Below are positions 43,921 through 51,557 of a stretch of 64,000 nt of DNA, one piece after another. Each line of letters starts with the position of its first letter. Within the stretch, counting starts at the first letter, position 1. The notes beneath the pieces were generated by a model. It was not told the origin of the DNA. It worked only from the letters and a program-made list of their open reading frames with translations, and searched no databases. Origin of the DNA: Streptomyces sp. ISL-43 (GTDB lineage: Bacteria; Actinomycetota; Actinomycetes; Streptomycetales; Streptomycetaceae); contig NZ_JAGGOT010000004.1 in NCBI RefSeq assembly GCF_018614195.1, positions 1-64,000 on the forward strand. The letters run 5' to 3'. Position numbers and translations under genes: made by a program.

Positions 43921-44727
43921 GTGCCCGACATGAACAGCCCCTACAAGCCCGGCACCCCCTGCTGGATCGACCTGATGGTCCCCGACCAGCAGGCCGCCCT
44001 CGACTTCTACGCCGACCTCTTCGGCTGGCAGGGCGAGATCGGCCCGCCCGAGACCGGCGGGTACTCCGTCTGCACCCTCAAGGGCAAGCCGGTCGCCGGG
44101 ATCATGAAGGCGATGAACCCGGACGGCACCGTCCCCGACCCGATGCCGCCGACCGTGTGGACCACGTACCTGGCCACCGACGCCATCGACTCCACCCTCA
44201 AGTCCGTCACCGACGCGCACGGCGCGGTCGTGATGGGCCCGATGGACGTCATGGACCTCGGCCGGATGGCCATCGTCACCGACCCGACCGGCGCCGCCTT
44301 CGGCCTGTGGCAGGCGGGCACCTTCGACGGCGCGGGCATCGTCAACGAGCACGGCGCCCTCATCTGGAGCGAGCTGAGCACCAGCGACGTCCCCGCCGCG
44401 GCCGCGTTCTACACCTCCGTCCTGCCGGTCAGCACGGCCGCGTCCCACGCGCCGGGGCCCGAGGGGTACACGGAGTTCAAGGTCGGCGGCCGCGCGGTGG
44501 GCGGGATGATGGACCTGAAGAACCTCCCGCCGGGCACCCCGCCGAACTGGCTCGCGTACTTCCACGCCGACGACGTGGACGAGGTCCAGGCCGCCGCCGT
44601 CCGCGGCGGCGCCTCGGTCCTGATGCCGGCCTTCGACATGGTGGCCGGCCGCATGGCCGTCCTGGCGGACCCACAGGGCGCGCCCTTCGCGGTGATCACG
44701 GCGACCGCTCCGGAGCAGCCCGTCTGA
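43921..44727 (+). CDS. VOC-family protein with two glyoxalase-like domains
   Basis: 268 residues with a tandem duplication of the VOC fold: PCWIDLMVPDQQAALDFYADLFGW begins the first half and LIWSELSTSDVPAAAAFYTSVL the second. It resembles the Streptomyces 'hydroxylase/glyoxalase' group of unknown substrate. A GGAGG Shine-Dalgarno lies five bases before the GTG at 43921. A direct repeat with CCGTACGGCCCG occurs upstream at about 43845-43875. Confidence 0.85.
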   Translation: MPDMNSPYKPGTPCWIDLMVPDQQAALDFYADLFGWQGEIGPPETGGYSVCTLKGKPVAGIMKAMNPDGTVPDPMPPTVWTTYLATDAIDSTLKSVTDAHGAVVMGPMDVMDLGRMAIVTDPTGAAFGLWQAGTFDGAGIVNEHGALIWSELSTSDVPAAAAFYTSVLPVSTAASHAPGPEGYTEFKVGGRAVGGMMDLKNLPPGTPPNWLAYFHADDVDEVQAAAVRGGASVLMPAFDMVAGRMAVLADPQGAPFAVITATAPEQPV

Positions 44728-44769
44728 CCCGGACGCCACGCGCGACGGCCAGGAAGCCTCCCGTGTGAC

Positions 44770-44803
44770 GGGGCCCACAGGGAACGTTTCCCCCGCGGGC
44801 CCC
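44770..44803 (+). terminator. Hairpin after the VOC gene
   Basis: GGGGCCC (44770-44776) with GGGCCCC (44797-44803), and an inner GGGAA/TTTCCC stem, followed by a pyrimidine-rich CTCCTTT. Confidence 0.65.
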
Positions 44804-44846
44804 CTCCTTTGTGTGCCGGAGCGTTCGACCACCGAGGGGGCACACG

Positions 44847-45287
44847 ATGAAGGACACGACACGGCGGCGCACCGGGACGGCGGTCGCCGCGCTGCTCGCC
44901 GCCGACGGGGTGGCCCACCTGTACTGGGCCACCGGCGCCACCTGGCCCGCCCCCGACGGGCGGGCGCTGTCCCTGGCCGTGCTCGGCACGGAGGTGTCCT
45001 TCGCCCCGCCCGTCGTCCTGTCGTTCGCGCTCACCCTCGCCGGCGCGGCCGGCGTCCTCGCCCACACCCAGCGCCTGGGCGGCGCCCCGATCCGCCGGGC
45101 CACCCGCATGGTCACCGCGGCCGTCGCCGCCGGGCTGGCCGTACGGGGCCTCGCGGGCCTGGGCTGGGCCGCCGGTCTCCTCGACAACCCGCCCGGCAGC
45201 CCCTTCCACACCCTCAACCTGGCCCTCTACACCCCCGCCTGCCTCGGCTTCGGCTGGGCGGCGGCCCGTCTGGCGCGAGCCCGGTGA
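44847..45287 (+). CDS. DUF3995 membrane protein, first gene of a sigma-factor operon
   Basis: 146 residues with four hydrophobic segments (AVAALLAADGVAHLYWA, VVLSFALTLAGAAGVLA, MVTAAVAAGLAVRGLAGLGWA and LNLALYTPACLGFGWAA), the DUF3995 pattern. The ATG at 44847 has GAGGGGG upstream. Its stop overlaps the next gene by four bases (GTGA). In this position other ECF sigma loci have an anti-sigma factor; this protein has no recognisable anti-sigma domain but could be a membrane sensor. Confidence 0.85.
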   Translation: MKDTTRRRTGTAVAALLAADGVAHLYWATGATWPAPDGRALSLAVLGTEVSFAPPVVLSFALTLAGAAGVLAHTQRLGGAPIRRATRMVTAAVAAGLAVRGLAGLGWAAGLLDNPPGSPFHTLNLALYTPACLGFGWAAARLARAR

Positions 45288-45826
45288 GCGCGCCGGGCAG
45301 CCCCCTCGCCGGGCCCCTCACCCAGGCCGCCCGCGACCGCGGGGTCGCCCTCGCCCGTGCGGCCCGGGGCGGCAACACCCTGGCCCTGCACGACCTCCTC
45401 GACCACCTGACCCCGTACATCGCCCGGATCTGCACGCCGATCGCCCTCGCGGACGGCCCGGACGCCACGCAGGAGGCCCTGCTCGCCGTCTTCCGGTCCC
45501 TGCGCTCCCTGCGGGACCCGGAGACCCTGTACGGCTGGGTCCGGGCCATCGCGGTCCGCGAGGCCGTCCGCACCGCCCGGCGCGCGGCCCGCGACCGCCC
45601 GGCCGAACTGGCCGACGTACCCGGCCGGGGCGATCCGCAGCTGGCCGCCGACATCGAGGACGTCCTGGCCCGGCTCTCGCCCGCCCACCGGGCCGTCCTG
45701 GTGCTCCGGGACGTGGAGGGCCTGGACGAGGAGTCCGCCGCCGCCCTGCTCGGCGTCCCGCCCGGCACCGCCAAGTCCCGGCTCCACCGGGCCCGTACGA
45801 GCTTCCGGAAGGCGTGGTCCTCATGA
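45284..45826 (+). CDS. ECF-type RNA polymerase sigma factor
   Basis: 180 residues. Region 2 is LDHLTPYIARICTPIALADGPDATQEALLAVFRSLRSLRDPETLYGWVRAIAVREAV (about 40-96) and region 4 is LARLSPAHRAVLVLRDVEGLDEESAAALLGVPPGTAKSRLHRARTSFRKAW (about 126-178). The GTG start overlaps the DUF3995 stop, and its stop overlaps the SRPBCC gene start (ATGA). The three genes are translationally coupled. Its promoter targets are unknown. Confidence 0.9.
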   Translation: MSAPGSPLAGPLTQAARDRGVALARAARGGNTLALHDLLDHLTPYIARICTPIALADGPDATQEALLAVFRSLRSLRDPETLYGWVRAIAVREAVRTARRAARDRPAELADVPGRGDPQLAADIEDVLARLSPAHRAVLVLRDVEGLDEESAAALLGVPPGTAKSRLHRARTSFRKAWSS

Positions 45827-46275
45827 CGTACGCGAACGCGGTCGACCCGGTCGCCCGGCTCCGCATCATGGCGGCCGGCGTCCCGGGAGCCCGGGTCGTC
45901 GAACGGGTCCTCCCGGCCCCCCTGGAGGCCGTCTGGGCGGTCATGTCCGACCTGGAGGGCGAGTTCGGCCATTTCCAGCCGGACATGCGCACCGTCCGCG
46001 TGCTTCGGGTCACGGGCGACCGCGTAGAGGCCCTGGCCCGCAGCAAGTACGGCCCGCGCGCCCACTTCCGCGGCGTCCTGCGCCCGGGCTGGTGCTGGCT
46101 CCAGAGCCGCTTCCTGATCATCGGCATGGCGGCCGCCCCGGAACCGGGCGGCGGCACCCGCGTAGCCCTGACGGGCGGCGTACGGGTTCCCGGCCGCGCC
46201 TCGATCGTCCCGGTGGGCGCGGAACGCGAACTCCGGGAGGCGATGACCCGCCTGGCGGGGCGGGTCAGCGCCTGA
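45823..46275 (+). CDS. SRPBCC-domain (polyketide cyclase/START-like) protein
   Basis: 150 residues. GARVVERVLPAPLEAVWAVMSDLEGEFGHFQPDMRTVRVL begins the START-like fold, followed by the strand-rich FRGVLRPGWCWLQSRFLIIGMAAAPE and the long C-terminal helix ERELREAMTRLAGRV. It would bind a hydrophobic ligand; paired with the sigma factor it may serve as a sensor or a target enzyme. The stop codon overlaps the convergent NLR gene by 11 bp. Confidence 0.85.
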   Translation: MTYANAVDPVARLRIMAAGVPGARVVERVLPAPLEAVWAVMSDLEGEFGHFQPDMRTVRVLRVTGDRVEALARSKYGPRAHFRGVLRPGWCWLQSRFLIIGMAAAPEPGGGTRVALTGGVRVPGRASIVPVGAERELREAMTRLAGRVSA

Positions 46276-48700
46276 AGCGCTCGCGCCGGCGGCGGGGCGG
46301 CGTGGCTTCGGGGGGCGGCCGGCGGGCCTGCGCCGCGACCGTGCGGGACACGGCGGCGGTCTCGGCGTCGCCCACGAGCTCGTACAGGTCCGCCGCCCGG
46401 TCGAGGGCGTCGGCGGCCTCGGCATCACGGCCCAGCCTCGCCAGCGTGACGGCCAGTCCGGACAACGCCATGGCCTCGTTGCCGCGGTCTCCCGTGCCGG
46501 CGAGGAGGGAGCAGGACCGCTGCAGCGCGTCCAGCGACTCCCCCAGCCTGCCCGCCACCTGATGGCACAGGCCCAGCCGGCCCAGCGCGATGCCCGTGCC
46601 CTTCGTCTTCCCCGCCTGCTCGTACAGGGCGAGGGCTTCTTGGTAGTGCGTCAGCGCCTCTTCCGCAGGCTCGGCCCCGAAGAGCGAATCACCGAGCCCC
46701 AACAGCGCGTCGGCGGCCGCCACCCGGTTGCCCAGCTCGATCATCACGGCGCGCGCCTTCTCCCGGACGGCCAGGGACTCCTCACGGCTTCCGGTCCGCC
46801 AGAGCACGAACCCCAGATCCTCGGACAGGGCAGCCTCCTGATGTCTGTCCCCGATCTCCCGCATGACGGCGACGGCCTCGCGGAGCACGGAGACGGACTC
46901 GGTCAGCCGCCCCAGCAACCCCAAGGTCTCACCGAGACACGCCAGCGCCATGCCCTCCTCGCTCCGCATGCCCAGCTCACGGAAGACCACCAATGCCTCC
47001 TCGTGGGCAGCGCGCGCCTCCTCGAACCGGTTCATGTGCCGGTAGGCACTGCCCAGCAAGGTCATCGCGCGGCCCTGCCCGTAGAGGTCGCCGGTCTCCC
47101 TGGACAGCGAGAGGGCCTCCGCCAGATGCCCGGTCGCCTCCTCCATGTGCCGCGCGCTGATGAGTGCGGTGCTCAGGTTGCACAGGGCCGCGCTGACCAT
47201 GAGGTGGCGGTACCGCCGGGCCAGCTCCAGCCCGTCCCTCATGACCACGATCATGTCCTGCTCGTAGCCGTAGACCTGGAGGACCGCGCCAATGCGGTCG
47301 ACCAGCTGGAGCGCGGTCTCCACCCGGCCGCTGTCCGCGGCGAACCCCACCGAGTTCACCAGCATGGCCCGTTCGCCCTCGAACCACTCCAGCGCCTGTT
47401 CCACCGAGAAGAGGGACGCCAAGCCTCCCTCCCACCGCTTCACGCCCAGGGTCTGCTGGACCACTTCGGCGACGGTGACCAACATCTCGAGGAACTCGTC
47501 GATCAAGGCCTCCCGACCGTCCTCGTCGGCGTACTCCTTGGCCCGCTCCAGCGCGTACAGCCGTACCAGGTCGTGCATCCGCCACCGCCCTGAGCCGACC
47601 GGCTGCTCGGTCAGCAGGCTGGCCCGTACGAGGGCGGCCAGTTCGCGCCGCAAGGCCGCCCACGCGACTTCCAGGTCCTCGGGCTCGACCTCGTTCGCGC
47701 GGGTGACCATGTGGGCATAGCGCGTGGAACAGTCCGGCCCCGGAACCACCGTCAGCAGCCGGAAGATCCGGGCCTGGTCCACCGGGAGCCTCGCGTACGA
47801 CAGGTCGAACGCCACCCGGACGCCGACCGGCACGTCACCGTCGACGTGCAGCTTCTCCAGCCGGGTCCGCGCCTGCGCCAGCTCCCCCGCCAACTCCCCC
47901 GCCGCCAGCCCCGGATCCCCCGCAAGCAGCGCCCCCGCCACCGTCAGGGCCAGCGGCAGCCGCCCGCAGTGCTCCGCGATCCGCGCCAGCGCCTCGGGCT
48001 CCCGCGCCGGACGCGGATCCTCCGGCCAGGTCCGCAGCAGCGCGCCCGCGAGCAGCTCCGCCGCGGGCTCCGCCGCCAGCTCGTCGAGGCCGAGCAGCCT
48101 CGGTGTGAACCCCGGCGCGAGGAGCTGGTGGCGCGAGGTCACCAGCAGCCGGTGCGTGCCGTCGGGCGGTACGAGGTCCTGCGCCTGGGACACCGACCCG
48201 GCGTCGTCCGCCACGATCAGGACCCGTCGGCCGTCCCGGGCCAGTGCGGCCAGTCGCGCCCGGTACAGCGCCACCTGCCCGTCGGGGGACGGCGGCACGT
48301 CCGCGTCCCTGATCCCGAGGTACCGGAGCATCTCCCGCACCGCCTGCGGCCCGCTCACCGCGCCGTTCGGGGCGTAGCCGCGCAGTTGGAGGAAGAACAC
48401 CCGGTCCTCGAACCACCCGCGTTCCAGGACCCGGTGGGCCGTCGCGACGGCCAGCGCGCTCTTGCCGACGCCGGGGAGGCCGGCCACGACCGTCACCGGG
48501 GCCCCGCCCTCGTCGAGCAGGTCCGTCAGCTCCTTGACCGAGCGGTCCCGCCCGACGAGCGCGGCGGGCGGAGCGGGCAGACCGGGCGAGGCCGGGGGCG
48601 GCGGACCGGCCCCGGGCGCGTGGGCGACGTAGTCCCCCGCCACCGCGATCTGCGTGATCCGCGCGTCCCCCTCGGCCCGTGCCCGCTGCTCCGCCGTCAC
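46265..48700 (-). CDS. NLR-type STAND ATPase (NB-ARC plus TPR), N-terminal signalling motif
   Basis: 811 residues from GTG at 48700. Residues 3-22 carry the motif AEQRARAEGDARITQIAVAG, repeated in the coupled upstream gene. A Pro-rich linker leads to the NB-ARC core: P-loop VVAGLPGVGKSALA (71-84), Walker B RRVLIVADDAGS (near 180), sensor RLLVTSRHQLL, GLP-like HCGRLPLALTVAGALLAGD, and a winged helix with an MHD-type motif (WRMHDLVRLYALE, near 375). TPR-type repeats of about 40 residues fill residues 480-780 (such as MTLLGSAYRHMNRFEEARAAHEEAL). No effector domain is fused, so the partner is probably the membrane protein at 48697-49068. Confidence 0.93.
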   Translation of the reverse strand: MTAEQRARAEGDARITQIAVAGDYVAHAPGAGPPPPASPGLPAPPAALVGRDRSVKELTDLLDEGGAPVTVVAGLPGVGKSALAVATAHRVLERGWFEDRVFFLQLRGYAPNGAVSGPQAVREMLRYLGIRDADVPPSPDGQVALYRARLAALARDGRRVLIVADDAGSVSQAQDLVPPDGTHRLLVTSRHQLLAPGFTPRLLGLDELAAEPAAELLAGALLRTWPEDPRPAREPEALARIAEHCGRLPLALTVAGALLAGDPGLAAGELAGELAQARTRLEKLHVDGDVPVGVRVAFDLSYARLPVDQARIFRLLTVVPGPDCSTRYAHMVTRANEVEPEDLEVAWAALRRELAALVRASLLTEQPVGSGRWRMHDLVRLYALERAKEYADEDGREALIDEFLEMLVTVAEVVQQTLGVKRWEGGLASLFSVEQALEWFEGERAMLVNSVGFAADSGRVETALQLVDRIGAVLQVYGYEQDMIVVMRDGLELARRYRHLMVSAALCNLSTALISARHMEEATGHLAEALSLSRETGDLYGQGRAMTLLGSAYRHMNRFEEARAAHEEALVVFRELGMRSEEGMALACLGETLGLLGRLTESVSVLREAVAVMREIGDRHQEAALSEDLGFVLWRTGSREESLAVREKARAVMIELGNRVAAADALLGLGDSLFGAEPAEEALTHYQEALALYEQAGKTKGTGIALGRLGLCHQVAGRLGESLDALQRSCSLLAGTGDRGNEAMALSGLAVTLARLGRDAEAADALDRAADLYELVGDAETAAVSRTVAAQARRPPPEATPPRRRRERFRR

Positions 48701-49068
48701 GGGGCCGGGTCCGGCTGCCGCTCACCGCCGGCGTTCTGCTGGACGCGGGAGTCGTCGTCGGCGCGCGCCTGCTGTTCCACCTGGCCGGGGGCGCCGCCCG
48801 CGGCGCTCTGCGTGATCCGGCTGGTGCCGGAGGCGCGGGCGCGCTGCCGTACGGAGCTCCCGCCGTCACCGCCACCACCGGCCCACCAGCCGCCGACCAG
48901 CGCGCACACGGCCGCCATGGCCCCGCCGAAGCCGGCGGCCGCCGACACCCGGTCCGACTCCTTCTCGGGCAGCCATCCGAAGGGGTCCCACACTCCCAGC
49001 CTGAAGCCGACCAGGAACGCGATCCCCGTGCCCCCGACGACCACGACCCACCGCAGCGGACGCGACAT
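48697..49068 (-). CDS. Small membrane protein with duplicated C-terminal signalling motif, coupled to the NLR ATPase
   Basis: 123 residues. Two hydrophobic helices (VVVVGGTGIAFLVGFRLGV, about 8-26, and GFGGAMAAVCALVGGWWAG, about 46-64), then a hydrophilic tail with two copies of one motif: VRQRARASGTSRITQSAAGG (73-92) and VEQQARADDDSRVQQNAGGE (97-116). The NLR gene's first residues (AEQRARAEGDARITQIAVAG) are the third copy. The stop overlaps the NLR start by four bases (GTGA). The arrangement, membrane effector with a C-terminal motif and STAND receptor with the same motif at its N-terminus, is known for NLR/amyloid-motif pairs in bacteria; the function here is inferred. Confidence 0.8.
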   Translation of the reverse strand: MSRPLRWVVVVGGTGIAFLVGFRLGVWDPFGWLPEKESDRVSAAAGFGGAMAAVCALVGGWWAGGGGDGGSSVRQRARASGTSRITQSAAGGAPGQVEQQARADDDSRVQQNAGGERQPDPAP

Positions 49069-49104
49069 TGGCCCCCCTCGATCGAACTCCCAGGGAAGCC
49101 GAAA

Positions 49105-49500
49105 CTAGCAGCCGGATCCCCGGAATTCGCACCAAACGACCTTCCCCGGCGCCCGGGGCAGCACCCCCCATTCGTCGGCCAGCGCCCCGACGAGCGTCAG
49201 GCCCCGCCCGGGCGGCCCTCCCGTCACCCGCGAGAGCCCGGGGCCGCTGTCGTGGACCTCGATCCGGACCGTCCCGTCGAAGGTGAGCAGCCGCAGCAGG
49301 TACCCCCGGCCGCGCGGGACGCCGTGCCGCAGGGCGTTGGTCGCCAGCTCGCTCACGCAGAGCGACACCGCGCCGTCCCGGTCGACCCTCCCCCACGCGT
49401 GCAAGGTGTCACGTGTGAACTGGCGTGCAGCTGCGACGGTTTGGGGATTGCGCAGGTAGAGCCGCTCGCTCAGCAGGGCGGCTTGAGTATGCAGATTCAC
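49105..49500 (-). CDS. HATPase-fold regulatory ATP-binding protein (module 2)
   Basis: 131 residues. N-box-type VSLCVSELATNALRHGVPRG, then VRIEVHDSGPGLSR and GRGLTLVGALADEWGV: a GHKL domain of the RsbW-like group, like the protein at 7362-7796. It starts at GTG 49500, is divergent from the XRE/DUF397 pair at 49614-50680, and lies 36 bp upstream of the membrane protein/NLR genes on the same strand, so it may be co-transcribed with them. Confidence 0.85.
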   Translation of the reverse strand: MNLHTQAALLSERLYLRNPQTVAAARQFTRDTLHAWGRVDRDGAVSLCVSELATNALRHGVPRGRGYLLRLLTFDGTVRIEVHDSGPGLSRVTGGPPGRGLTLVGALADEWGVLPRAPGKVVWCEFRGSGC

Positions 49501-49539
49501 GGGACGATCGTCGCTCGCCGTGACTACCGTATTGCTGAG

Positions 49540-49575
49540 CGCCGACCCGTACTCATTGATGAGTACGGGTCGGCG
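49540..49575. promoter_or_regulatory. Perfect 16-bp inverted repeat between HATPase and XRE genes (module 2)
   Basis: CGCCGACCCGTACTCA (49540-49555) and TGAGTACGGGTCGGCG (49560-49575) flank TTGA. It lies in the 113-bp divergent region, 39 bp before the XRE start and 40 bp before the HATPase start. The position suggests an operator for the XRE protein rather than a terminator; as a hairpin in the RNA it is also possible. Confidence 0.65.
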
Positions 49576-49613
49576 TGGGGTAGTCCACGTGCACGGGCGG
49601 GGAGTTCGCTGTC

Positions 49614-50438
49614 ATGCCACCGAGGAAACGAGCACGGCCGAACGCGACGACCATGAAGATGGTCGGCGCCCAGGTGGCCGCGGCCCGAACCGCAAAGAAC
49701 CTGACCCAGAAACAGCTCGGAGAGCTGGTCCGCCAGGACGCAGAGACCATCGCGTCGATCGAGCAGGGCCGACGGGCGCTGATGCCGAACGTCGCGGAGT
49801 TGATGGACCGCCATCTGGGACTACCGGGCATCCTGACCGTCGCCGCGCACGAGATGCCCACCGTGGACGCGACACCGCCGTGGGCCGAGGAGTACATGGA
49901 CCTGGAGCACCAGGCTGTCGCGCTGTCCTGGTACGAGTGCATGCGCTTCCCGGGTCTCCTGCAGACGGAGAACTACGCCCGGGCACTCTTCCGCATTCGC
50001 GTCCCGGCCCGCGCAGAGGAGGAGATCGAAACCCTGACCGCGAGGCGCGTCGAGCGACAAGAAATCCTGCGCCGCAAGGTCCCGCCGAGCCTCAGCTTCA
50101 TCGTCTGGGAAGCCGTACTCAAGGACCGCATCGGCGGGGATGCGGTCTACTCGGAGCAGCTGCGCCACTTGCTCACCTGTATGGACCTCCCTAACGTCAC
50201 CCTGCAGGTGATGCCCTTCGGCCGCACCACACATGCCGGTCTCAACGGTCCGTTCATCCTGCTGGAAACCCCGGATCATCAGCAGCTCGCCTACTCCGAG
50301 ACACAGCACGGCAGCCTGCTGATCTCCGCTCCGGACGAGGTCAGCATCCTGTCGCGCAAGTATGCAATGCTGCGGACTCAGGCCCTCAATACCGAGCAAA
50401 CGAGAGGCCTGTTGGACCACCTGCTAGGAGAGCAATGA
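49614..50438 (+). CDS. XRE-family regulator with DUF5753 domain (WhiJ-like, module 2)
   Basis: 274 residues. Helix-turn-helix at about 15-55 (MKMVGAQVAAARTAKNLTQKQLGELVRQDAETIASIEQGRR), then DUF5753 (DLEHQAVALSWYECMRFPGLLQTENYARALF, PSLSFIVWEAVLKDRIGGD, LQVMPFGRTTHAGLNGPFILLE). Paralogue of the regulator at 7934-8791 with the same partner order. ATG at 49614 with GGGGAG nine bases upstream; ATGA overlap with the DUF397 gene. Confidence 0.92.
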   Translation: MPPRKRARPNATTMKMVGAQVAAARTAKNLTQKQLGELVRQDAETIASIEQGRRALMPNVAELMDRHLGLPGILTVAAHEMPTVDATPPWAEEYMDLEHQAVALSWYECMRFPGLLQTENYARALFRIRVPARAEEEIETLTARRVERQEILRRKVPPSLSFIVWEAVLKDRIGGDAVYSEQLRHLLTCMDLPNVTLQVMPFGRTTHAGLNGPFILLETPDHQQLAYSETQHGSLLISAPDEVSILSRKYAMLRTQALNTEQTRGLLDHLLGEQ

Positions 50439-50680
50439 GTCCCACCACCGCACTGAAGTGGTTCAAGTCCAGCTACAGCGACACCGACGGCGGCGCCTGC
50501 CTGGAAGTGGCCGTCGCCTGGCGGAAGTCCTCGTACAGCGACACCGATGGCGGCCAGTGCGTAGAGGTCGCCACCTGCGCGACCCAGGTCCACGTCCGCG
50601 ACAGCAAGGTCACCGACGGCCCCGTCCTGGACCTCGCCCCCGCCGCCTGGGCCGCCCTTACGGAGTGGACCGCTCGCTGA
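50435..50680 (+). CDS. DUF397 protein with a duplicated N-terminal half (module 2)
   Basis: 81 residues. The motif WFKSSYSDTDGGACLEVA (9-26) is followed at once by a second copy, WRKSSYSDTDGGQCVEVA (29-46), and then a single VHVRDSKVTDGPVLDLAPAAW. An ordinary DUF397 protein has the motif once. The DNA of the two copies is nearly identical, indicating a recent internal duplication. The ATG overlaps the XRE stop. The 3' end overlaps the convergent TetR gene by 23 bp. Confidence 0.9.
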   Translation: MSPTTALKWFKSSYSDTDGGACLEVAVAWRKSSYSDTDGGQCVEVATCATQVHVRDSKVTDGPVLDLAPAAWAALTEWTAR

Positions 50681-51446
50681 TCAGTTCGGCCAGGCCGTCC
50701 AGCAGGCGGCCCAGGCCGAAGCGGAACTGGAAGTCCGGCTCGTCCGAGCCGGTGAACGCCGAGGACTCCAGCAGCCGCGTCACCGCCGGGTGGCGCTCCG
50801 GGTCGGTCAGCAGCCTCAGCATGCGTACGTACTGGCCCACCACCTGGTCCGGCGAGACCCCTGACTTCACGATGGCGTCCATCATGTCCGCGGCCATGGT
50901 CGCCTCGTTCCGTACGAGGCCGCCGATCAGGATGATCGTGGAGAGCTTCTCGCTCTCCTCCAGGCCGGTGCCGGCGAGCGCCGCGAGCCCGCGTTCCATC
51001 CAGGCCAGCTGGTTCGGGGTGGCCGGCGGGGCCGTGATCGGGATGCGCAGGATCCAGGAGTTGGCCATCAGGACGGCTCGCTGCGCGTACGCCCAGTCGG
51101 TCAGCAGCTCCCGCCAGCCCGCGCCCCCGCCCGAACCCCCGGAGGGAACCGGTTCCGGAGGGATGCCGACGCCCGCGTCCGACATCAGGATGTAGAGCTC
51201 TTCCTTCGCCGTGACGTACCGGTAGAGGGACATCGTCGAGACGCCCAGTTCCTTGGCCACCCGCCCCATCGAGACGGCGTCCATCCCCTCGGTTGCGGCG
51301 AGGGACACGGCCGCCTCCACGATCCGGGAAAGCGTCAGCGTGGGGCGCGGCCCCTTGCCGGGGCGTTCGCGCAGGCCCCAGGCCATTTCCAGGCTCGCCG
51401 GAAGCCCGGTGCCTTCCACCGGTTCCCTCTCCGGCTCCTTCGCCAT
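50658..51446 (-). CDS. TetR-family regulator of the divergent ABC exporter
   Basis: 262 residues from ATG 51446 (GGGAG upstream). The helix-turn-helix is TLSRIVEAAVSLAATEGMDAVSMGRVAKELGVSTMSLYRYVTAKEEL (about 37-83). The C-terminal domain has the TetR_C tetracyclin-repressor pattern (RELLTDWAYAQRAVLMANSWIL, then ERGLAALAGTGLEESEKL). Together with an inverted repeat in the 111-bp intergenic region, this indicates repression of the drug-exporter operon 51558-53398 and of itself. Confidence 0.92.
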   Translation of the reverse strand: MAKEPEREPVEGTGLPASLEMAWGLRERPGKGPRPTLTLSRIVEAAVSLAATEGMDAVSMGRVAKELGVSTMSLYRYVTAKEELYILMSDAGVGIPPEPVPSGGSGGGAGWRELLTDWAYAQRAVLMANSWILRIPITAPPATPNQLAWMERGLAALAGTGLEESEKLSTIILIGGLVRNEATMAADMMDAIVKSGVSPDQVVGQYVRMLRLLTDPERHPAVTRLLESSAFTGSDEPDFQFRFGLGRLLDGLAELISERSTP

Positions 51447-51486
51447 GGCCGCCCGCTCCCGCTTTCGTCGTTGACCCACATCCTAG

Positions 51487-51526
51487 TTCTGTGTATTACT
51501 TACACAGAAGCGCGTACTGCATACGC
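51487..51526. promoter_or_regulatory. TetR operator sites between the regulator and the ABC exporter
   Basis: A perfect inverted repeat, TTCTGTGTA (51487-51495) and TACACAGAA (51501-51509), with a 5-bp centre. A weaker second one, GCGTA-ctgca-TACGC, lies at 51512-51526 and keeps the same 5-bp spacing. Both lie in the divergent region between 51446 and 51558. Confidence 0.8.
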
Positions 51527-51557
51527 AGAACGCAATGCAGAAGGGAGCGTGGTCCCG

